DNA of 30,721 nucleotides from an uncultured Bacteroidota bacterium (lineage in GTDB: Bacteria > Bacteroidota > Bacteroidia > Bacteroidales > CAIWKO01): contig CALGYY010000185.1 in assembly GCA_937934705.1 (NCBI GenBank), forward strand, positions 1 through 30,721. Direction: 5' to 3'. The position numbers and the translations under genes are program-made. Positions 23,081-30,721 of this stretch are shown in pieces (the first letter of the stretch is position 1; each line of letters starts with the position of its first letter). The notes beneath the pieces are model-generated. The model saw only the letters and a list, made by a program, of their open reading frames with translations, did no database searches and had not been told where the DNA came from.

Positions 23081-24043
23081 TTAGCGGCGTCCGTTGATGT
23101 ATTCGTTCAGTTCATCAATTGAACTGCTGAACGTGAAAGCATCATTCAGTTTGTAGAAGTTGCCCGGGTCGTAAACATAACCATAAGCATACTTGGCAAA
23201 ATCCAGACGGGAATCCTCAAAGCTGAAAGCCAGCATGATGGTTTTGATCTGGTTGCAGGTCATGCAGTTGGAGCCCAGAATCTGCTTTGCAATCGTCAGT
23301 TTGTCGCTCTCAAATGATTTGGAATTAATGGACTGCATGGCGCCTGAAAAATCCGGATCACTCATGGGCCAATGGCAACCAATAGGCCCGTTGTAACCGG
23401 GCATAACATAATAATCCGGCTGGTTGTTGGTGACCACTACATTATCCGTTGTTGTGGTTGTAGTGGTTGTAACAACTGTGGTCTGACTGGTTTGAACATC
23501 TGTCACATTAACGTTAACGTTCATATTCATATTAACTGCTTCTCCGGTCACAGGATCCACCACATTTACATTCATATTCACACCACCGGGGTTGGTGGCC
23601 ACATTCTGATCCACCACTGTTGTTGTGACCTGTGTCTGGCTGGCCTCAGTCGTGACAGGAGCAGTGTACTGTCCGCTGACCGGTACATATTCTCCTTTTG
23701 CTGCTTCAAAGCTGTTGATGCGCATGACGTATTCCCCCTTGTTGTTCTTCTTGATCACATAGGTCATGTCCTGGGGGATATTGTCGACATCACGTGTCAT
23801 CACATTCTGATTGAGAGAAGGAAGCTGGGTGTTTTCAAATATAATCTTGAACATGTAATTCGGGCCTGTGAGTCCGGTAACCCGGACATTGGTCTGGGGC
23901 GTATCATTCTGCCGGACACCGTCGACAATTACATGAAAGCGTTCGCCTTCCTGAGAAAAGACGACTACGCTGGAGGGGATCTGGGAGAATGCTGTTATTA
24001 TCAGCATCATCATTGCGGAAATAGTAAGTACAAGCTTTTTCAT
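23081..24043 (-). CDS. Exported DUF4476-domain protein
   Basis: The frame extends to an ATG at 24124, but the ATG at 24043 gives a clean signal peptide (MKKLVLTISAMMMLIITAFSQ), so the protein is taken as 320 residues. Residues about 22-110 form a beta-rich domain (SVVVFSQEGERFHVIVDGVRQND). Residues about 125-210 are a low-complexity linker of Val, Asn, Met and Thr (NMNMNVNVNVTD and a run of eight Thr). Residues about 225-320 are a DUF4476 domain (DFSGAMQSINSKSFESDKLT, IKTIMLAFSFEDSRLDFAKY). This domain is common in exported Bacteroidota proteins and has no known function. Two cysteines (NCMTC) may form a disulphide or bind metal. It is divergent from the dehydrogenase gene at 24298. Confidence 0.85.
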   Translation of the reverse strand: MKKLVLTISAMMMLIITAFSQIPSSVVVFSQEGERFHVIVDGVRQNDTPQTNVRVTGLTGPNYMFKIIFENTQLPSLNQNVMTRDVDNIPQDMTYVIKKNNKGEYVMRINSFEAAKGEYVPVSGQYTAPVTTEASQTQVTTTVVDQNVATNPGGVNMNVNVVDPVTGEAVNMNMNVNVNVTDVQTSQTTVVTTTTTTTTDNVVVTNNQPDYYVMPGYNGPIGCHWPMSDPDFSGAMQSINSKSFESDKLTIAKQILGSNCMTCNQIKTIMLAFSFEDSRLDFAKYAYGYVYDPGNFYKLNDAFTFSSSIDELNEYINGRR

Positions 24044-24159
24044 AAAAAAGGTTTTAAAGATTAATAATTCATTGATGATTTCAGGGGAGATTTTTGAACC
24101 GGCCGCCGGCTTACCCAAGACCATGCCACGGATAAGACGGTTTAAGAAAATTCAGGGCA

Positions 24160-24167
24160 CAAAGGTA
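24160..24167 (-). promoter_or_regulatory. -7 box of the DUF4476 gene
   Basis: Minus-strand TACCTTTG, exact TAnnTTTG. It implies a leader of about 110 nt before the ATG at 24043. Confidence 0.4.
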
Positions 24168-24268
24168 ACAAAAATTCGGGATGCCTGCATATCAGGCGCT
24201 AAAATGAAGGAGGAGAAGGAATCTTTCGGATTATTGCTGCAGGTATCATGGGGGATAAGTTGTTTTAG

Positions 24269-24276
24269 TAAGTTTG
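24269..24276 (+). promoter_or_regulatory. -7 box of the LOR/SDH-family gene
   Basis: TAAGTTTG, exact TAnnTTTG, 21 bp upstream of the ATG at 24298. The leader would be only about 15 nt. Confidence 0.5.
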
Positions 24277-24297
24277 CAGCCTCAAAAGAGATGAAAT

Positions 24298-25626
24298 ATG
24301 AGTATTTTTATTGGTATCCGGCACGAGGACAAATACAACATGGAACTGCGTGCACCCCTGACACCGGCGCATGTTAAGTGGCTGGTAGAACACCAGAAAC
24401 TGGACATTATCGTGCAGTCTTCCGCAAAAAGGACCTTCGGTGATGAGGAATACCTGAAGGCCGGGGCTAAGATTGCCAAAGACCTGAAGAAATGTTCGGT
24501 AATCCTCGGTGTGAAAGAAATTCCCGAATCCTTCTTTGAAGCCTCAAAAACATATGTATTCTTCAGTCATGTTGTCAAAGGGCAGAAATATAATATGCCC
24601 ATGCTGCAGAAGATGATGGACATGAAGTGCAACCTGATCGACTATGAACGGATTGTGGACGAGCAGAACAAACGCCTGATCTTTTTCGGACGTTACGCGG
24701 GCATGGCAGGGATGATCAATACCCTTTGGGCACTGGGCAAAAGACTGCATGAGTACGGATATGACTCCAAACTGCTTCGATTGAAACAAGCCCACAAGTA
24801 CCATTCTCTGGATGAGGCCAGGGATGATATTTCGGCAGTTGGTCAGCTGATTGCCGAGAACGGTATTCCTGAAGATCTGAGACCGGTGGTTGTTGGTTTC
24901 ACAGGATACGGAAATGTTTCAAACGGGGCACAGGAAATTCTGGGTCTGCTGCCGGTTAAGGAAATTTCTCCGGAGAAACTGTTGAGCCTGAAAAACAGGA
25001 AGCAATTGCCAAATAATATTGTATACAAGGTTATTTTTAAAGAAGAACATCTTGTTGATCCTGTTGATCCTGCAGATACCTTTGAACTGATGGATTATTA
25101 CCAGCATCCTGAAAAATACAGAAATGCTTTTGAGAAATATGTTCCCCATCTTACGGTTTTAATGAATTGTATGTACTGGGATGCCCGCTTCCCGAGGCTG
25201 ATCACCAAAGATTACCTCGGGAAACTTTACTCCAAAGGAGAGCCTAAGCTTAAGGTGATTGGCGATGTTACATGTGATCCGGATGGAAGTATTGAATGTA
25301 CCCACAAAGGCACCCTGATTGAAGACCCTCTGTTTGTTTACGATCCCTTCACCCGCAAACCCACAATGGGGCATCAGGGTAAGGGATTACTGGTTATGGC
25401 GGTGGATATCCTGCCGAGTGAGTTGCCAAGAGATTCTTCCAGAGGATTCGGCGATGCCCTGCTGCATTTTATCAAACCCATCGCCATTGCAGACTATGAA
25501 AGGCCTTTCGAGGATCTAGACCTGCCCCGGGCCATAAAGAAAGCCCTGATCCTTCACAAGGGCGAATTAACTCCGGATTACGAATACCTGAAAGATCATC
25601 TTCAATCCCTGTCCTCCTCTTTGTGA
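24298..25626 (+). CDS. Lysine-ketoglutarate reductase / saccharopine dehydrogenase (LOR/SDH) family protein
   Basis: This is a 442-residue cytosolic protein. The N-terminal domain (about 3-135) is of the alanine dehydrogenase/transhydrogenase type (MSIFIGIRHEDKYNMELRAPLTPAHVKWL, a stretch shared with the reductase half of plant and animal aminoadipic semialdehyde synthase). A central segment has FFGRYAGMAGMINTLWALGKRL, and the nucleotide-binding Rossmann part has VVGFTGYGNVSNGAQEIL (about 198-215). The C-terminal part has IGDVTCDPDGSIECT and YDPFTRKPTMGHQGKG. It probably reduces the lysine-oxoglutarate adduct to saccharopine, or a related amino acid. The dehydrogenase half of the bifunctional enzyme is not fused and is not seen nearby. 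The exact substrate is open. Confidence 0.85.
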   Translation: MSIFIGIRHEDKYNMELRAPLTPAHVKWLVEHQKLDIIVQSSAKRTFGDEEYLKAGAKIAKDLKKCSVILGVKEIPESFFEASKTYVFFSHVVKGQKYNMPMLQKMMDMKCNLIDYERIVDEQNKRLIFFGRYAGMAGMINTLWALGKRLHEYGYDSKLLRLKQAHKYHSLDEARDDISAVGQLIAENGIPEDLRPVVVGFTGYGNVSNGAQEILGLLPVKEISPEKLLSLKNRKQLPNNIVYKVIFKEEHLVDPVDPADTFELMDYYQHPEKYRNAFEKYVPHLTVLMNCMYWDARFPRLITKDYLGKLYSKGEPKLKVIGDVTCDPDGSIECTHKGTLIEDPLFVYDPFTRKPTMGHQGKGLLVMAVDILPSELPRDSSRGFGDALLHFIKPIAIADYERPFEDLDLPRAIKKALILHKGELTPDYEYLKDHLQSLSSSL

Positions 25627-25638
25627 AAGAGGAGAAAC

Positions 25639-25679
25639 ATACTCCATAAGGTTGACAGCTGCTGTCTCCCCTGGAGTAT
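25639..25679. terminator. Candidate shared terminator between convergent genes
   Basis: ATACTCCA (25639-25646) and TGGAGTAT (25672-25679) form 8-bp arms around an inner GACAG-CTG-CTGTC stem. It lies between the stops of the dehydrogenase (25626) and lpxB (25683). The T-run is poor on both strands. Confidence 0.45.
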
Positions 25680-25682
25680 TCT

Positions 25683-26804
25683 TTACGAGGACTGCAGACG
25701 TTGGGTCATCATTCGGGCAGTAATCGCTGAAGCACCCGGTCCGCCGAGTATTTCCTGAAGTTTTCGGAAATCATCCAGCATTTGCTGACGGTACGCACTT
25801 TCATCCAGCAAGCGGCTTAATTCTTCACGGAGATGATCCGTATTCAGGTCCTTCTGTATGAATTCGCGAACTGCTGATTTGTCAAGAATCAGATTGACAA
25901 GAGAGATGTATTTGATTTTTACCAGGCGTTTGGCAATTTCAAAAGAGATTCTTGAGCCTTTGTAGCAAACGGCTTCAGGAACATTAAATAAAGCTGTTTC
26001 AAGGGTTGCGGTTCCGCTGGTGACCAGCGCTGCCCTGGCATTACTGAGCAGTCCGTAGGTCTGGCCCCGGACTATTTTGACCGGCAGTTCACCGATGGTT
26101 TCCAGATAAACGCTGTCAGGAATATCTGTTGAGGCTGCAATCACAAACTGGTAAGCGGGAAAACTGGGAACAACGCTAAGCATGGTTTTCAGCATATTGC
26201 GGATTTCCTGCCGGCGACTTCCCGGAAGTAAGGCAATCAGCGGTCGTTCTCCGGTTTTTATTTCATTCAGAAAGCTGTGCTTTCCTTCTCCTTTTCTGAA
26301 CTGATCAATGGCGTCCAGCAAAGGGTGTCCGACAAAATCAACCTCATATCCGAAGCGCGCGTAGAAGTCCTTTTCAAAAGGGAGTATGACATACATGCGA
26401 TCGACCACACGGCGTATCTTTTTTACCCGGCTCTGTTTCCATGCCCATACCTGTGGTGAGATATAATAAAAGACACGCAACCCCTTTTCTTTGGCATATT
26501 CCGCGATTCGCAGGTTAAATCCCGGATAATCAACCAGGATCAGGAGGTCGGGGCGGTATTGAACCAGATCACTTTTGCATAAGCTGATGTTCTTCATGAT
26601 AGTTCGCAGGTTGGCGACCACTTCAGTGAAGCCCATAAATGAAATGTCACGGATGTGCTTCACCAGTGTTGCCCCCTGAGATTGCATGCGGTCACCGCCC
26701 CAGCAGCGGAATTCAGCCTGTGGGTCCGTCTTCTTCAGTTCAGCCATCAGGTTGGAGGCATGCAGGTCACCGGATGCTTCACCGGCAATAATATAGTATT
26801 TCAT
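25683..26804 (-). CDS. lpxB: Lipid-A-disaccharide synthase
   Basis: This is a 373-residue glycosyltransferase family 19 enzyme. It joins UDP-diacylglucosamine and lipid X to make the lipid A disaccharide at the inner membrane. The N-terminus YYIIAGEASGDLHASNLM and the blocks FMGFTEVVANL, LILVDYPGFNLRIAEYAK, YYISPQVWAWKQSR, GHPLLDAI, LLPGSRRQEI and SGTATLETALF are diagnostic, and the length is normal. It is the last gene after surE and a small membrane protein gene, 10 bp downstream of the latter. Its presence confirms a Gram-negative outer membrane. No anomaly is seen. Confidence 0.97.
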   Translation of the reverse strand: MKYYIIAGEASGDLHASNLMAELKKTDPQAEFRCWGGDRMQSQGATLVKHIRDISFMGFTEVVANLRTIMKNISLCKSDLVQYRPDLLILVDYPGFNLRIAEYAKEKGLRVFYYISPQVWAWKQSRVKKIRRVVDRMYVILPFEKDFYARFGYEVDFVGHPLLDAIDQFRKGEGKHSFLNEIKTGERPLIALLPGSRRQEIRNMLKTMLSVVPSFPAYQFVIAASTDIPDSVYLETIGELPVKIVRGQTYGLLSNARAALVTSGTATLETALFNVPEAVCYKGSRISFEIAKRLVKIKYISLVNLILDKSAVREFIQKDLNTDHLREELSRLLDESAYRQQMLDDFRKLQEILGGPGASAITARMMTQRLQSS

Positions 26805-26814
26805 TCCGGCTTCT

Positions 26815-27096
26815 TTACAGATTCATAATGAACATACCTATACCGATAATGAATGTCACAAAAAGGATTCCCCTGCCTGTTTTATCGCACTTCAGACTGA
26901 TCAGATAATACCGCAGCAGCAGGAGGTTGGGGATGAGGCTCAGGATCTGTATCATGAAAGGCCTGAAATAACTGACTCCTTTGGAATTGTGGATGGCTTC
27001 GTTAGAATAATACAGGATCACCCAAAGAATTACCGGGGCCAGGATCCCGATGGCTCCCCCAAGGAGATAATGGTCTTTTTTCAGAAATTTAAACAT
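26815..27096 (-). CDS. Small membrane protein between surE and lpxB
   Basis: This is a 93-residue protein with three hydrophobic segments (about 11-29, 44-66 and 74-92), a basic N-terminus (MFKFLKKDH) and a central basic loop (LKCDKTGRG). The ATG overlaps the end of surE by 8 bp and lpxB starts 10 bp after its stop, so all three genes are one transcript with coupled translation. I do not recognise a functional family. Its place beside lpxB suggests an envelope role, without direct evidence. Confidence 0.8.
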   Translation of the reverse strand: MFKFLKKDHYLLGGAIGILAPVILWVILYYSNEAIHNSKGVSYFRPFMIQILSLIPNLLLLRYYLISLKCDKTGRGILFVTFIIGIGMFIMNL

Positions 27097-27865
27097 CGAT
27101 CTTCCAGTTTTTTATGGTTTCAATGGCGTGATGTGCCGTGAAATCGAAATGAACAGGAACGACTGACACATATTGGTTCTTCAGTGCCCATTCATCTGTA
27201 TCTTCACCATGATCATTGTTTTCAAATACTCCGGTCAGCCAGTAGTAATCCCTTCCGTGAGGGTCTTTTCGCTGGTCAAATTCTTCTTTCCAATGGGCCA
27301 TGGCCTGACGGCAAACCTTGAGGCCTTTAATATCTCCCCTGGAAGCAGAAGGAAAATTCACATTCAGACAAACCCCTTCAGGCAATCCATTGTTCAGTAC
27401 TCCCTGAACAACAGAAACTACATAAGGAGCCGCATGATCAAAAGGTGCATCCCAGGCATAATCGATCAGTGAAAAGCCGATGGAGGGAATTCCTTCCATA
27501 GCTCCCTCCAGGGCAGCCGACATGGTGCCGGAATAGATAATGTTGATGGAGGCATTGGATCCGTGGTTAATACCTGAAACAAGCAGGTCAGGTTTGCGGT
27601 GAAGGATTTTGTCGATGCCCAGTTTGACACAATCAACGGGGGTCCCGCTGCAACTGTATTCAGGGTGATCGTGGGCCCCTCTGATCTTATGGAGGTGTAA
27701 AGGACTGGTGATTGTAATCGCGTGTCCCATGCCTGACTGCGGCTTGTCGGGAGCGACAACCACAATATCACCAAGCGGTTTTACAAACTCTATCAGCTTC
27801 CGGAGTCCCGGAGCCTGGATGCCATCATCGTTCGTCAGTAGTATTAAAGGTCGGTCCATCTTCAT
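27089..27865 (-). CDS. surE: 5'/3'-nucleotidase SurE
   Basis: This is a 258-residue protein from the chosen start. The frame extends to a TTG at 27880, but that codon lies in the -7 box. The ATG at 27865 (MKMDRPLILLTNDDGIQAPG) or 27859 is preferred. SurE dephosphorylates nucleoside 5' and 3' monophosphates in the cytosol. The metal-binding LLTNDDG is at residues 9-15, followed by PDKPQSGMGHAIT, SCSGTPVDCVKLG and the SGINHGSN loop, all family signatures. Adjacency of surE and lpxB is known in Bacteroidota. The leader is very short (about 6 nt). Confidence 0.95.
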   Translation of the reverse strand: MKMDRPLILLTNDDGIQAPGLRKLIEFVKPLGDIVVVAPDKPQSGMGHAITITSPLHLHKIRGAHDHPEYSCSGTPVDCVKLGIDKILHRKPDLLVSGINHGSNASINIIYSGTMSAALEGAMEGIPSIGFSLIDYAWDAPFDHAAPYVVSVVQGVLNNGLPEGVCLNVNFPSASRGDIKGLKVCRQAMAHWKEEFDQRKDPHGRDYYWLTGVFENNDHGEDTDEWALKNQYVSVVPVHFDFTAHHAIETIKNWKIDV

Positions 27866-27877
27866 CCTGATTGTCTG

Positions 27878-27885
27878 CAAAGTTA
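27878..27885 (-). promoter_or_regulatory. -7 box of the surE operon
   Basis: Minus-strand TAACTTTG, exact TAnnTTTG, centred about 16 bp before the ATG at 27865. It argues against the upstream TTG start. Confidence 0.5.
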
Positions 27886-28011
27886 TTAATTTCGGTGATT
27901 ACTGATTTGATGAATCCGGGGATGTATTCCGCGACTGTGATTATCTTTATGGAAAAATTGCAGGATGATCTCCTTGCCGCTCTTTTTTAATAAACCCTTA
28001 AAAATATCAAT

Positions 28012-29613
28012 ATGAAAAAGTTTCTCTTGTTCTCAGTGTGCTTATTGACTGCGCTCGTTATAACTGCACAGGAAAAGCCAAAGAATGTCAAATCAAAGAT
28101 CAAAGCCGTAACTGTATTTCTGTCCGGTGCACAGATTACCAATCAGGCAGAAGTCCAGTTGCCTTCAGGGGCGAGCACCATCGTTTTTGAAGACCTGACG
28201 GCGAATATTAACCCACAAAGCATTCAGGTGAAAGGCGAGGGTAATTTCAGCATCCTGTCCGTAACGCATCAGCTCAATTACTTAAGATCAAAAGAAGTGA
28301 GCCAGGAAATCAAAGATCTGCAGGATTCCCTGGCTTTGCTGCAAAAAGATATTGATTATCAGAATGCCATGTTTTCAGTTTACAATGATGAAGAAGCCAT
28401 GGTGATTGCCAACAAAGAACTCGCCGGAGAAAACACCGGTGTCAAAGCGACGGATATCCGCGAAGCTGCGGATTTTTTCCGTACCAGACTTACAGATATC
28501 AGGACCACCAAACTGGGTATCGCCGCGAAGCTGAAGAAGTTGAATGAGCGCTTTGCCATTCTGAACAACCAGTTAAATACGCTGAACGCTTCCCAGAACG
28601 ATCCCACCAGTGACATTGTAGTGATTGTTAATTCAGATGCTGCTCTTACAGCAAAATTCACCATACAATATCTTGTTTACAATGCAGGTTGGGTCCCTTC
28701 TTATGATCTCAGGGCTGTGGATGTGAACAACCCGGTGGAACTGGTTTACAAGGCCAATGTATGGCAAACCACGGGGAAGTCATGGGACAATGTGAAGCTG
28801 ACCTTGTGCACAGGTAATCCCACGCAGACCGGTACACGCCCGGTGCTTAATGCCTGGTATCTGGCGTACACCTACACCTATGATTACGAAGGTTACAAAG
28901 GAGGCGGAGCACGCAACCAGGCTCCTGCAGCGGCTTCGGAAGTCATGGATGCCAAGGTTAAGGAAGAAACCAGAACCGGTGCTGATTATACGGTGGTGAA
29001 TGAGAACCAGACTAATATCGAGTTCGACATATCCATACCATACACTGTTGCAAGCGACGGTAAATACAAGATCGTTGAGATCCAGAAGAACACGCTCCCG
29101 GCTACCTATGAGTATTATGCGGCCCCGAAAATTGATGCCGATGCCTTCCTGATGGCACGGGTGAGCGGCTGGGAACAATACAACCTCTTGCCGGGTGAGT
29201 CCAACCTGTTCTTCGAAGGGACCTATCTGGGTAAATCATATATTGATCCCCGTTACACCAAAGACACACTCGACATCTCTCTGGGGCGCGACGGCAGCAT
29301 CAGCATCACACGGGAAAAGCTCAAGGATTTCAGCAGCACAAAACTGATCGGAACCAATACCAAAGAAACGTTCACCTTTGAAATAACAGTTCGTAACAAG
29401 AAGAAAAATGCCATCAGTATTGTCATTGAAGATCAGATTCCGGTTTCTACCGATAAGGATATCGTTGTTGAACAACTTGAACTTTCCGGGGCCACTATTG
29501 ATGAAGCTAGCGGTAAACTGAGCTGGAAGCTTGATTTGAAGCCCAGTGAAACACAGAAACTCAGGCTATCATATTCAGTTAAATACCCGAAAGACAAGAC
29601 CATCAACCTGTAA
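28012..29613 (+). CDS. Exported MuiA-family (DUF4139) protein
   Basis: This is a 533-residue protein with signal peptide 1-20 (KKFLLFSVCLLTALVITAQ). Residues about 28-125 are the N-terminal DUF4140-like part (AVTVFLSGAQITNQAEVQL). Coiled coil occurs at about 95-125 and 150-185. The beta-rich DUF4139 domain covers about 205-533 (YLVYNAGWVPSYDLRAVD, KSWDNVKLTLCTGNP, LSYSVKYPKDKTINL). The family is named after mucoidy inhibitor A of Proteobacteria, but its biochemical function is not established. In Bacteroidota it is a common exported, probably periplasmic or surface, protein. A strong terminator follows, so it is likely monocistronic. Confidence 0.9.
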   Translation: MKKFLLFSVCLLTALVITAQEKPKNVKSKIKAVTVFLSGAQITNQAEVQLPSGASTIVFEDLTANINPQSIQVKGEGNFSILSVTHQLNYLRSKEVSQEIKDLQDSLALLQKDIDYQNAMFSVYNDEEAMVIANKELAGENTGVKATDIREAADFFRTRLTDIRTTKLGIAAKLKKLNERFAILNNQLNTLNASQNDPTSDIVVIVNSDAALTAKFTIQYLVYNAGWVPSYDLRAVDVNNPVELVYKANVWQTTGKSWDNVKLTLCTGNPTQTGTRPVLNAWYLAYTYTYDYEGYKGGGARNQAPAAASEVMDAKVKEETRTGADYTVVNENQTNIEFDISIPYTVASDGKYKIVEIQKNTLPATYEYYAAPKIDADAFLMARVSGWEQYNLLPGESNLFFEGTYLGKSYIDPRYTKDTLDISLGRDGSISITREKLKDFSSTKLIGTNTKETFTFEITVRNKKKNAISIVIEDQIPVSTDKDIVVEQLELSGATIDEASGKLSWKLDLKPSETQKLRLSYSVKYPKDKTINL

Positions 29614-29620
29614 GATTCAG

Positions 29621-29653
29621 AAAAGGCTGTCACACCAGACAGCCTTTTTTTCT
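29621..29653 (+). terminator. Rho-independent terminator of the MuiA-family gene
   Basis: AAAAGGCTGTC (29621-29631), six-base loop, GACAGCCTTTT (29638-29648) running into further T residues. It starts 8 bp after the stop codon. Confidence 0.9.
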
Positions 29654-29783
29654 GATTACAGTTATAGCAAAAGAACCTTCGTGATGCTGATCCTGAGGGT
29701 GCACATCAGTGAATATTAAGACCAGCATACGCACATTCATGATTTTTGAACTCTTTTCAGGGAGTGAAATGGCAGGTTGACAT

Positions 29784-29815
29784 TTGCTTACATTTAAAAA
29801 AAAGGTGCAAATTTG
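29784..29815 (+). promoter_or_regulatory. Candidate promoter of the YD-repeat-like gene
   Basis: TTG (29784-29786), 21 bp, then CAAATTTG (29808-29815), one mismatch from TAnnTTTG, 40 bp upstream of the ATG at 29855. Confidence 0.3.
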
Positions 29816-29854
29816 AACTTTATTTTCGCTGACCGGAATACAAAACAGAAAGAT

Positions 29855-30721
29855 ATGGAGAAGAAGATCAAAATCCGCAAAACGATGCGGCACAATTATG
29901 TTTACGATGAAAATCAGAAGGACTGGGTGGCGGCGCATCAGTATGTAACCGCCATTCAGGAATATGACGAAAGCGGCCACTTGCTCAGCAGTAAAAGTTT
30001 TAACCGCGAAGGAGATCCGGGTGAGCACAACGAATACCGATATGATGCGGCAGGCCGGGTCTCAGAAGAGCTGATCTATTTTGATGAAGGTGATCTTGCC
30101 GAGACGCATCGCTATACATACAATGAAAAAGGAAAAGTGATCATTGAAGAAGTCCTTTACCAGGATGGTTCACATGATAAAGCTTTTTATACTTATGACA
30201 GTGACGGGAATCTGATGGAGCGAAGGCAGGAAGATGATGAAGGCAGTGTTGAGAGTCTCGAAAGCAATGTTTATCAGGGAGGGAATCTGATCAGGGAAAC
30301 TGTTGAAGGTTCAGGAGGGGATGTCACCTCTGATGCAACGCATACTTATGATGCCGTGAACCGGCGCACTGAAAGCCTGGTATGGAACCCGGAGCGGGAT
30401 GAGCATATCAGGATTACTTATGAATATGATGAGCGGGGTAACCCGGAATGTACCGAGCAGTACAACGGACAGGGGCAGATTGTGGCAAGGACGACTCAGA
30501 GCTATGATGAGAAGGACAGGGTAGTGGAAATACTTGAAGAGGACACGATGGCCACTAAAACCACACGGATACAGTATGATGACCAGGACCGTCCGGTGCT
30601 TCAGGAGGAGTTCAACGAAAAGGATGAGCTCAATCTTCGCATTGAAAGGACTTACGATGAGGAGGGCGAATTGATAGAATCCCTGGTTTATGTTGACAGG
30701 CACGATCAGGGTCCTGATCAG
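29855..30721 (+). CDS. YD/RHS-repeat-like protein, partial
   Basis: The ATG at 29855 follows AACAGAAAGAT, and the frame is open for 289 codons to the right edge, so the C-terminus lies outside. The protein is built of repeats of about 20-25 residues with the RHS/YD core: EYDESGHLLSSKSFN, EYRYDAAGRVSEELIY, RYTYNEKGKVIIEEV, FYTYDSDGNLMERR, TYEYDERGNPECTEQY and RTYDEEGELIESLVY. It is very acidic and has no signal peptide, unlike most secreted RHS or wall-associated proteins, so it may act in the cytosol or be exported by another route. A toxin tip, if any, would be beyond the window. The function is unknown. Confidence 0.75.
   Translation, partial: MEKKIKIRKTMRHNYVYDENQKDWVAAHQYVTAIQEYDESGHLLSSKSFNREGDPGEHNEYRYDAAGRVSEELIYFDEGDLAETHRYTYNEKGKVIIEEVLYQDGSHDKAFYTYDSDGNLMERRQEDDEGSVESLESNVYQGGNLIRETVEGSGGDVTSDATHTYDAVNRRTESLVWNPERDEHIRITYEYDERGNPECTEQYNGQGQIVARTTQSYDEKDRVVEILEEDTMATKTTRIQYDDQDRPVLQEEFNEKDELNLRIERTYDEEGELIESLVYVDRHDQGPDQ

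Noticed and set aside
23372..24064. Long plus-strand frame (230 codons), rich in His and Ile
   Set aside because: It is antisense to the DUF4476 gene. Its His/Ile-rich, repetitive composition comes from the Val/Asn/Met/Thr low-complexity linker on the other strand.
24044..24124. Upstream ATG for the DUF4476 protein
   Set aside because: It would add 27 residues before an otherwise perfect signal peptide.
27866..27880. TTG start of surE
   Set aside because: It overlaps the -7 box, and ATG codons downstream fit the family N-terminus better.

Overview
The window comes from a Gram-negative member of the Bacteroidota, probably Bacteroidales-like; I cannot name a genus. The evidence is a type IX secretion sorting domain on an exported hydrolase, DUF4476 and MuiA/DUF4139 proteins, a collagen-like exported protein of a typical Bacteroidota kind, lipid A synthesis (lpxB), an ECF sigma factor with a TPR-type membrane anti-sigma candidate, and repeated matches to the Bacteroidota promoter (TTG, about 19-21 bp, TAnnTTTG). 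There are no rRNA or tRNA genes, no CRISPR array and no recognisable transposase.

Layout. 1-1625 (minus): a collagen-like exported protein cut by the left edge, a small exported FnIII-like protein and a small unknown protein. 1730-11059 (minus): a compact six-gene signalling operon. In transcription order it holds a stand-alone Rcp1/CheY-like receiver, a membrane Cache-PAS histidine kinase, a soluble GAF-PAS kinase, a receiver-GAF-PAS-GAF-PAS kinase of the NarX/DesK type, a NarL/LuxR response regulator and a small coupled unknown protein. 11319-15909 (minus): an exported TPR-CHAT (caspase-like) protease with a C-terminal membrane anchor, then an ECF sigma factor, then its TGATG-coupled TPR membrane protein (putative anti-sigma). 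A 57-residue proline-tailed exported peptide is transcribed divergently from the protease (16192-16365, plus) and has its own terminator. 16366-17054: palindromic intergenic DNA followed by a degenerate HNH-family protein. 17086-22914 (minus): a T9SS-sorted alpha/beta hydrolase, PEP carboxykinase and pyruvate phosphate dikinase. 23081-25626: a DUF4476 protein and a divergent lysine-ketoglutarate reductase-like dehydrogenase. 25683-27865 (minus): the overlapping genes surE, a small membrane protein and lpxB. 28012-30721 (plus): a MuiA/DUF4139 protein and a YD-repeat-like protein cut by the right edge.

How the genes work together. The kinase operon looks like one integrated phosphorelay, with three sensors feeding a diffusible receiver, a receiver fused to a kinase and a DNA-binding regulator. 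The most interesting block is the CHAT protease, sigma and anti-sigma set with its divergent small exported peptide. The topology (protease and anti-sigma C-terminal half both predicted outside the cytoplasm) suggests regulated proteolysis that releases the sigma factor, but this is inference. pckA and ppdK together set flux at the PEP node. surE and lpxB form a housekeeping and envelope block.
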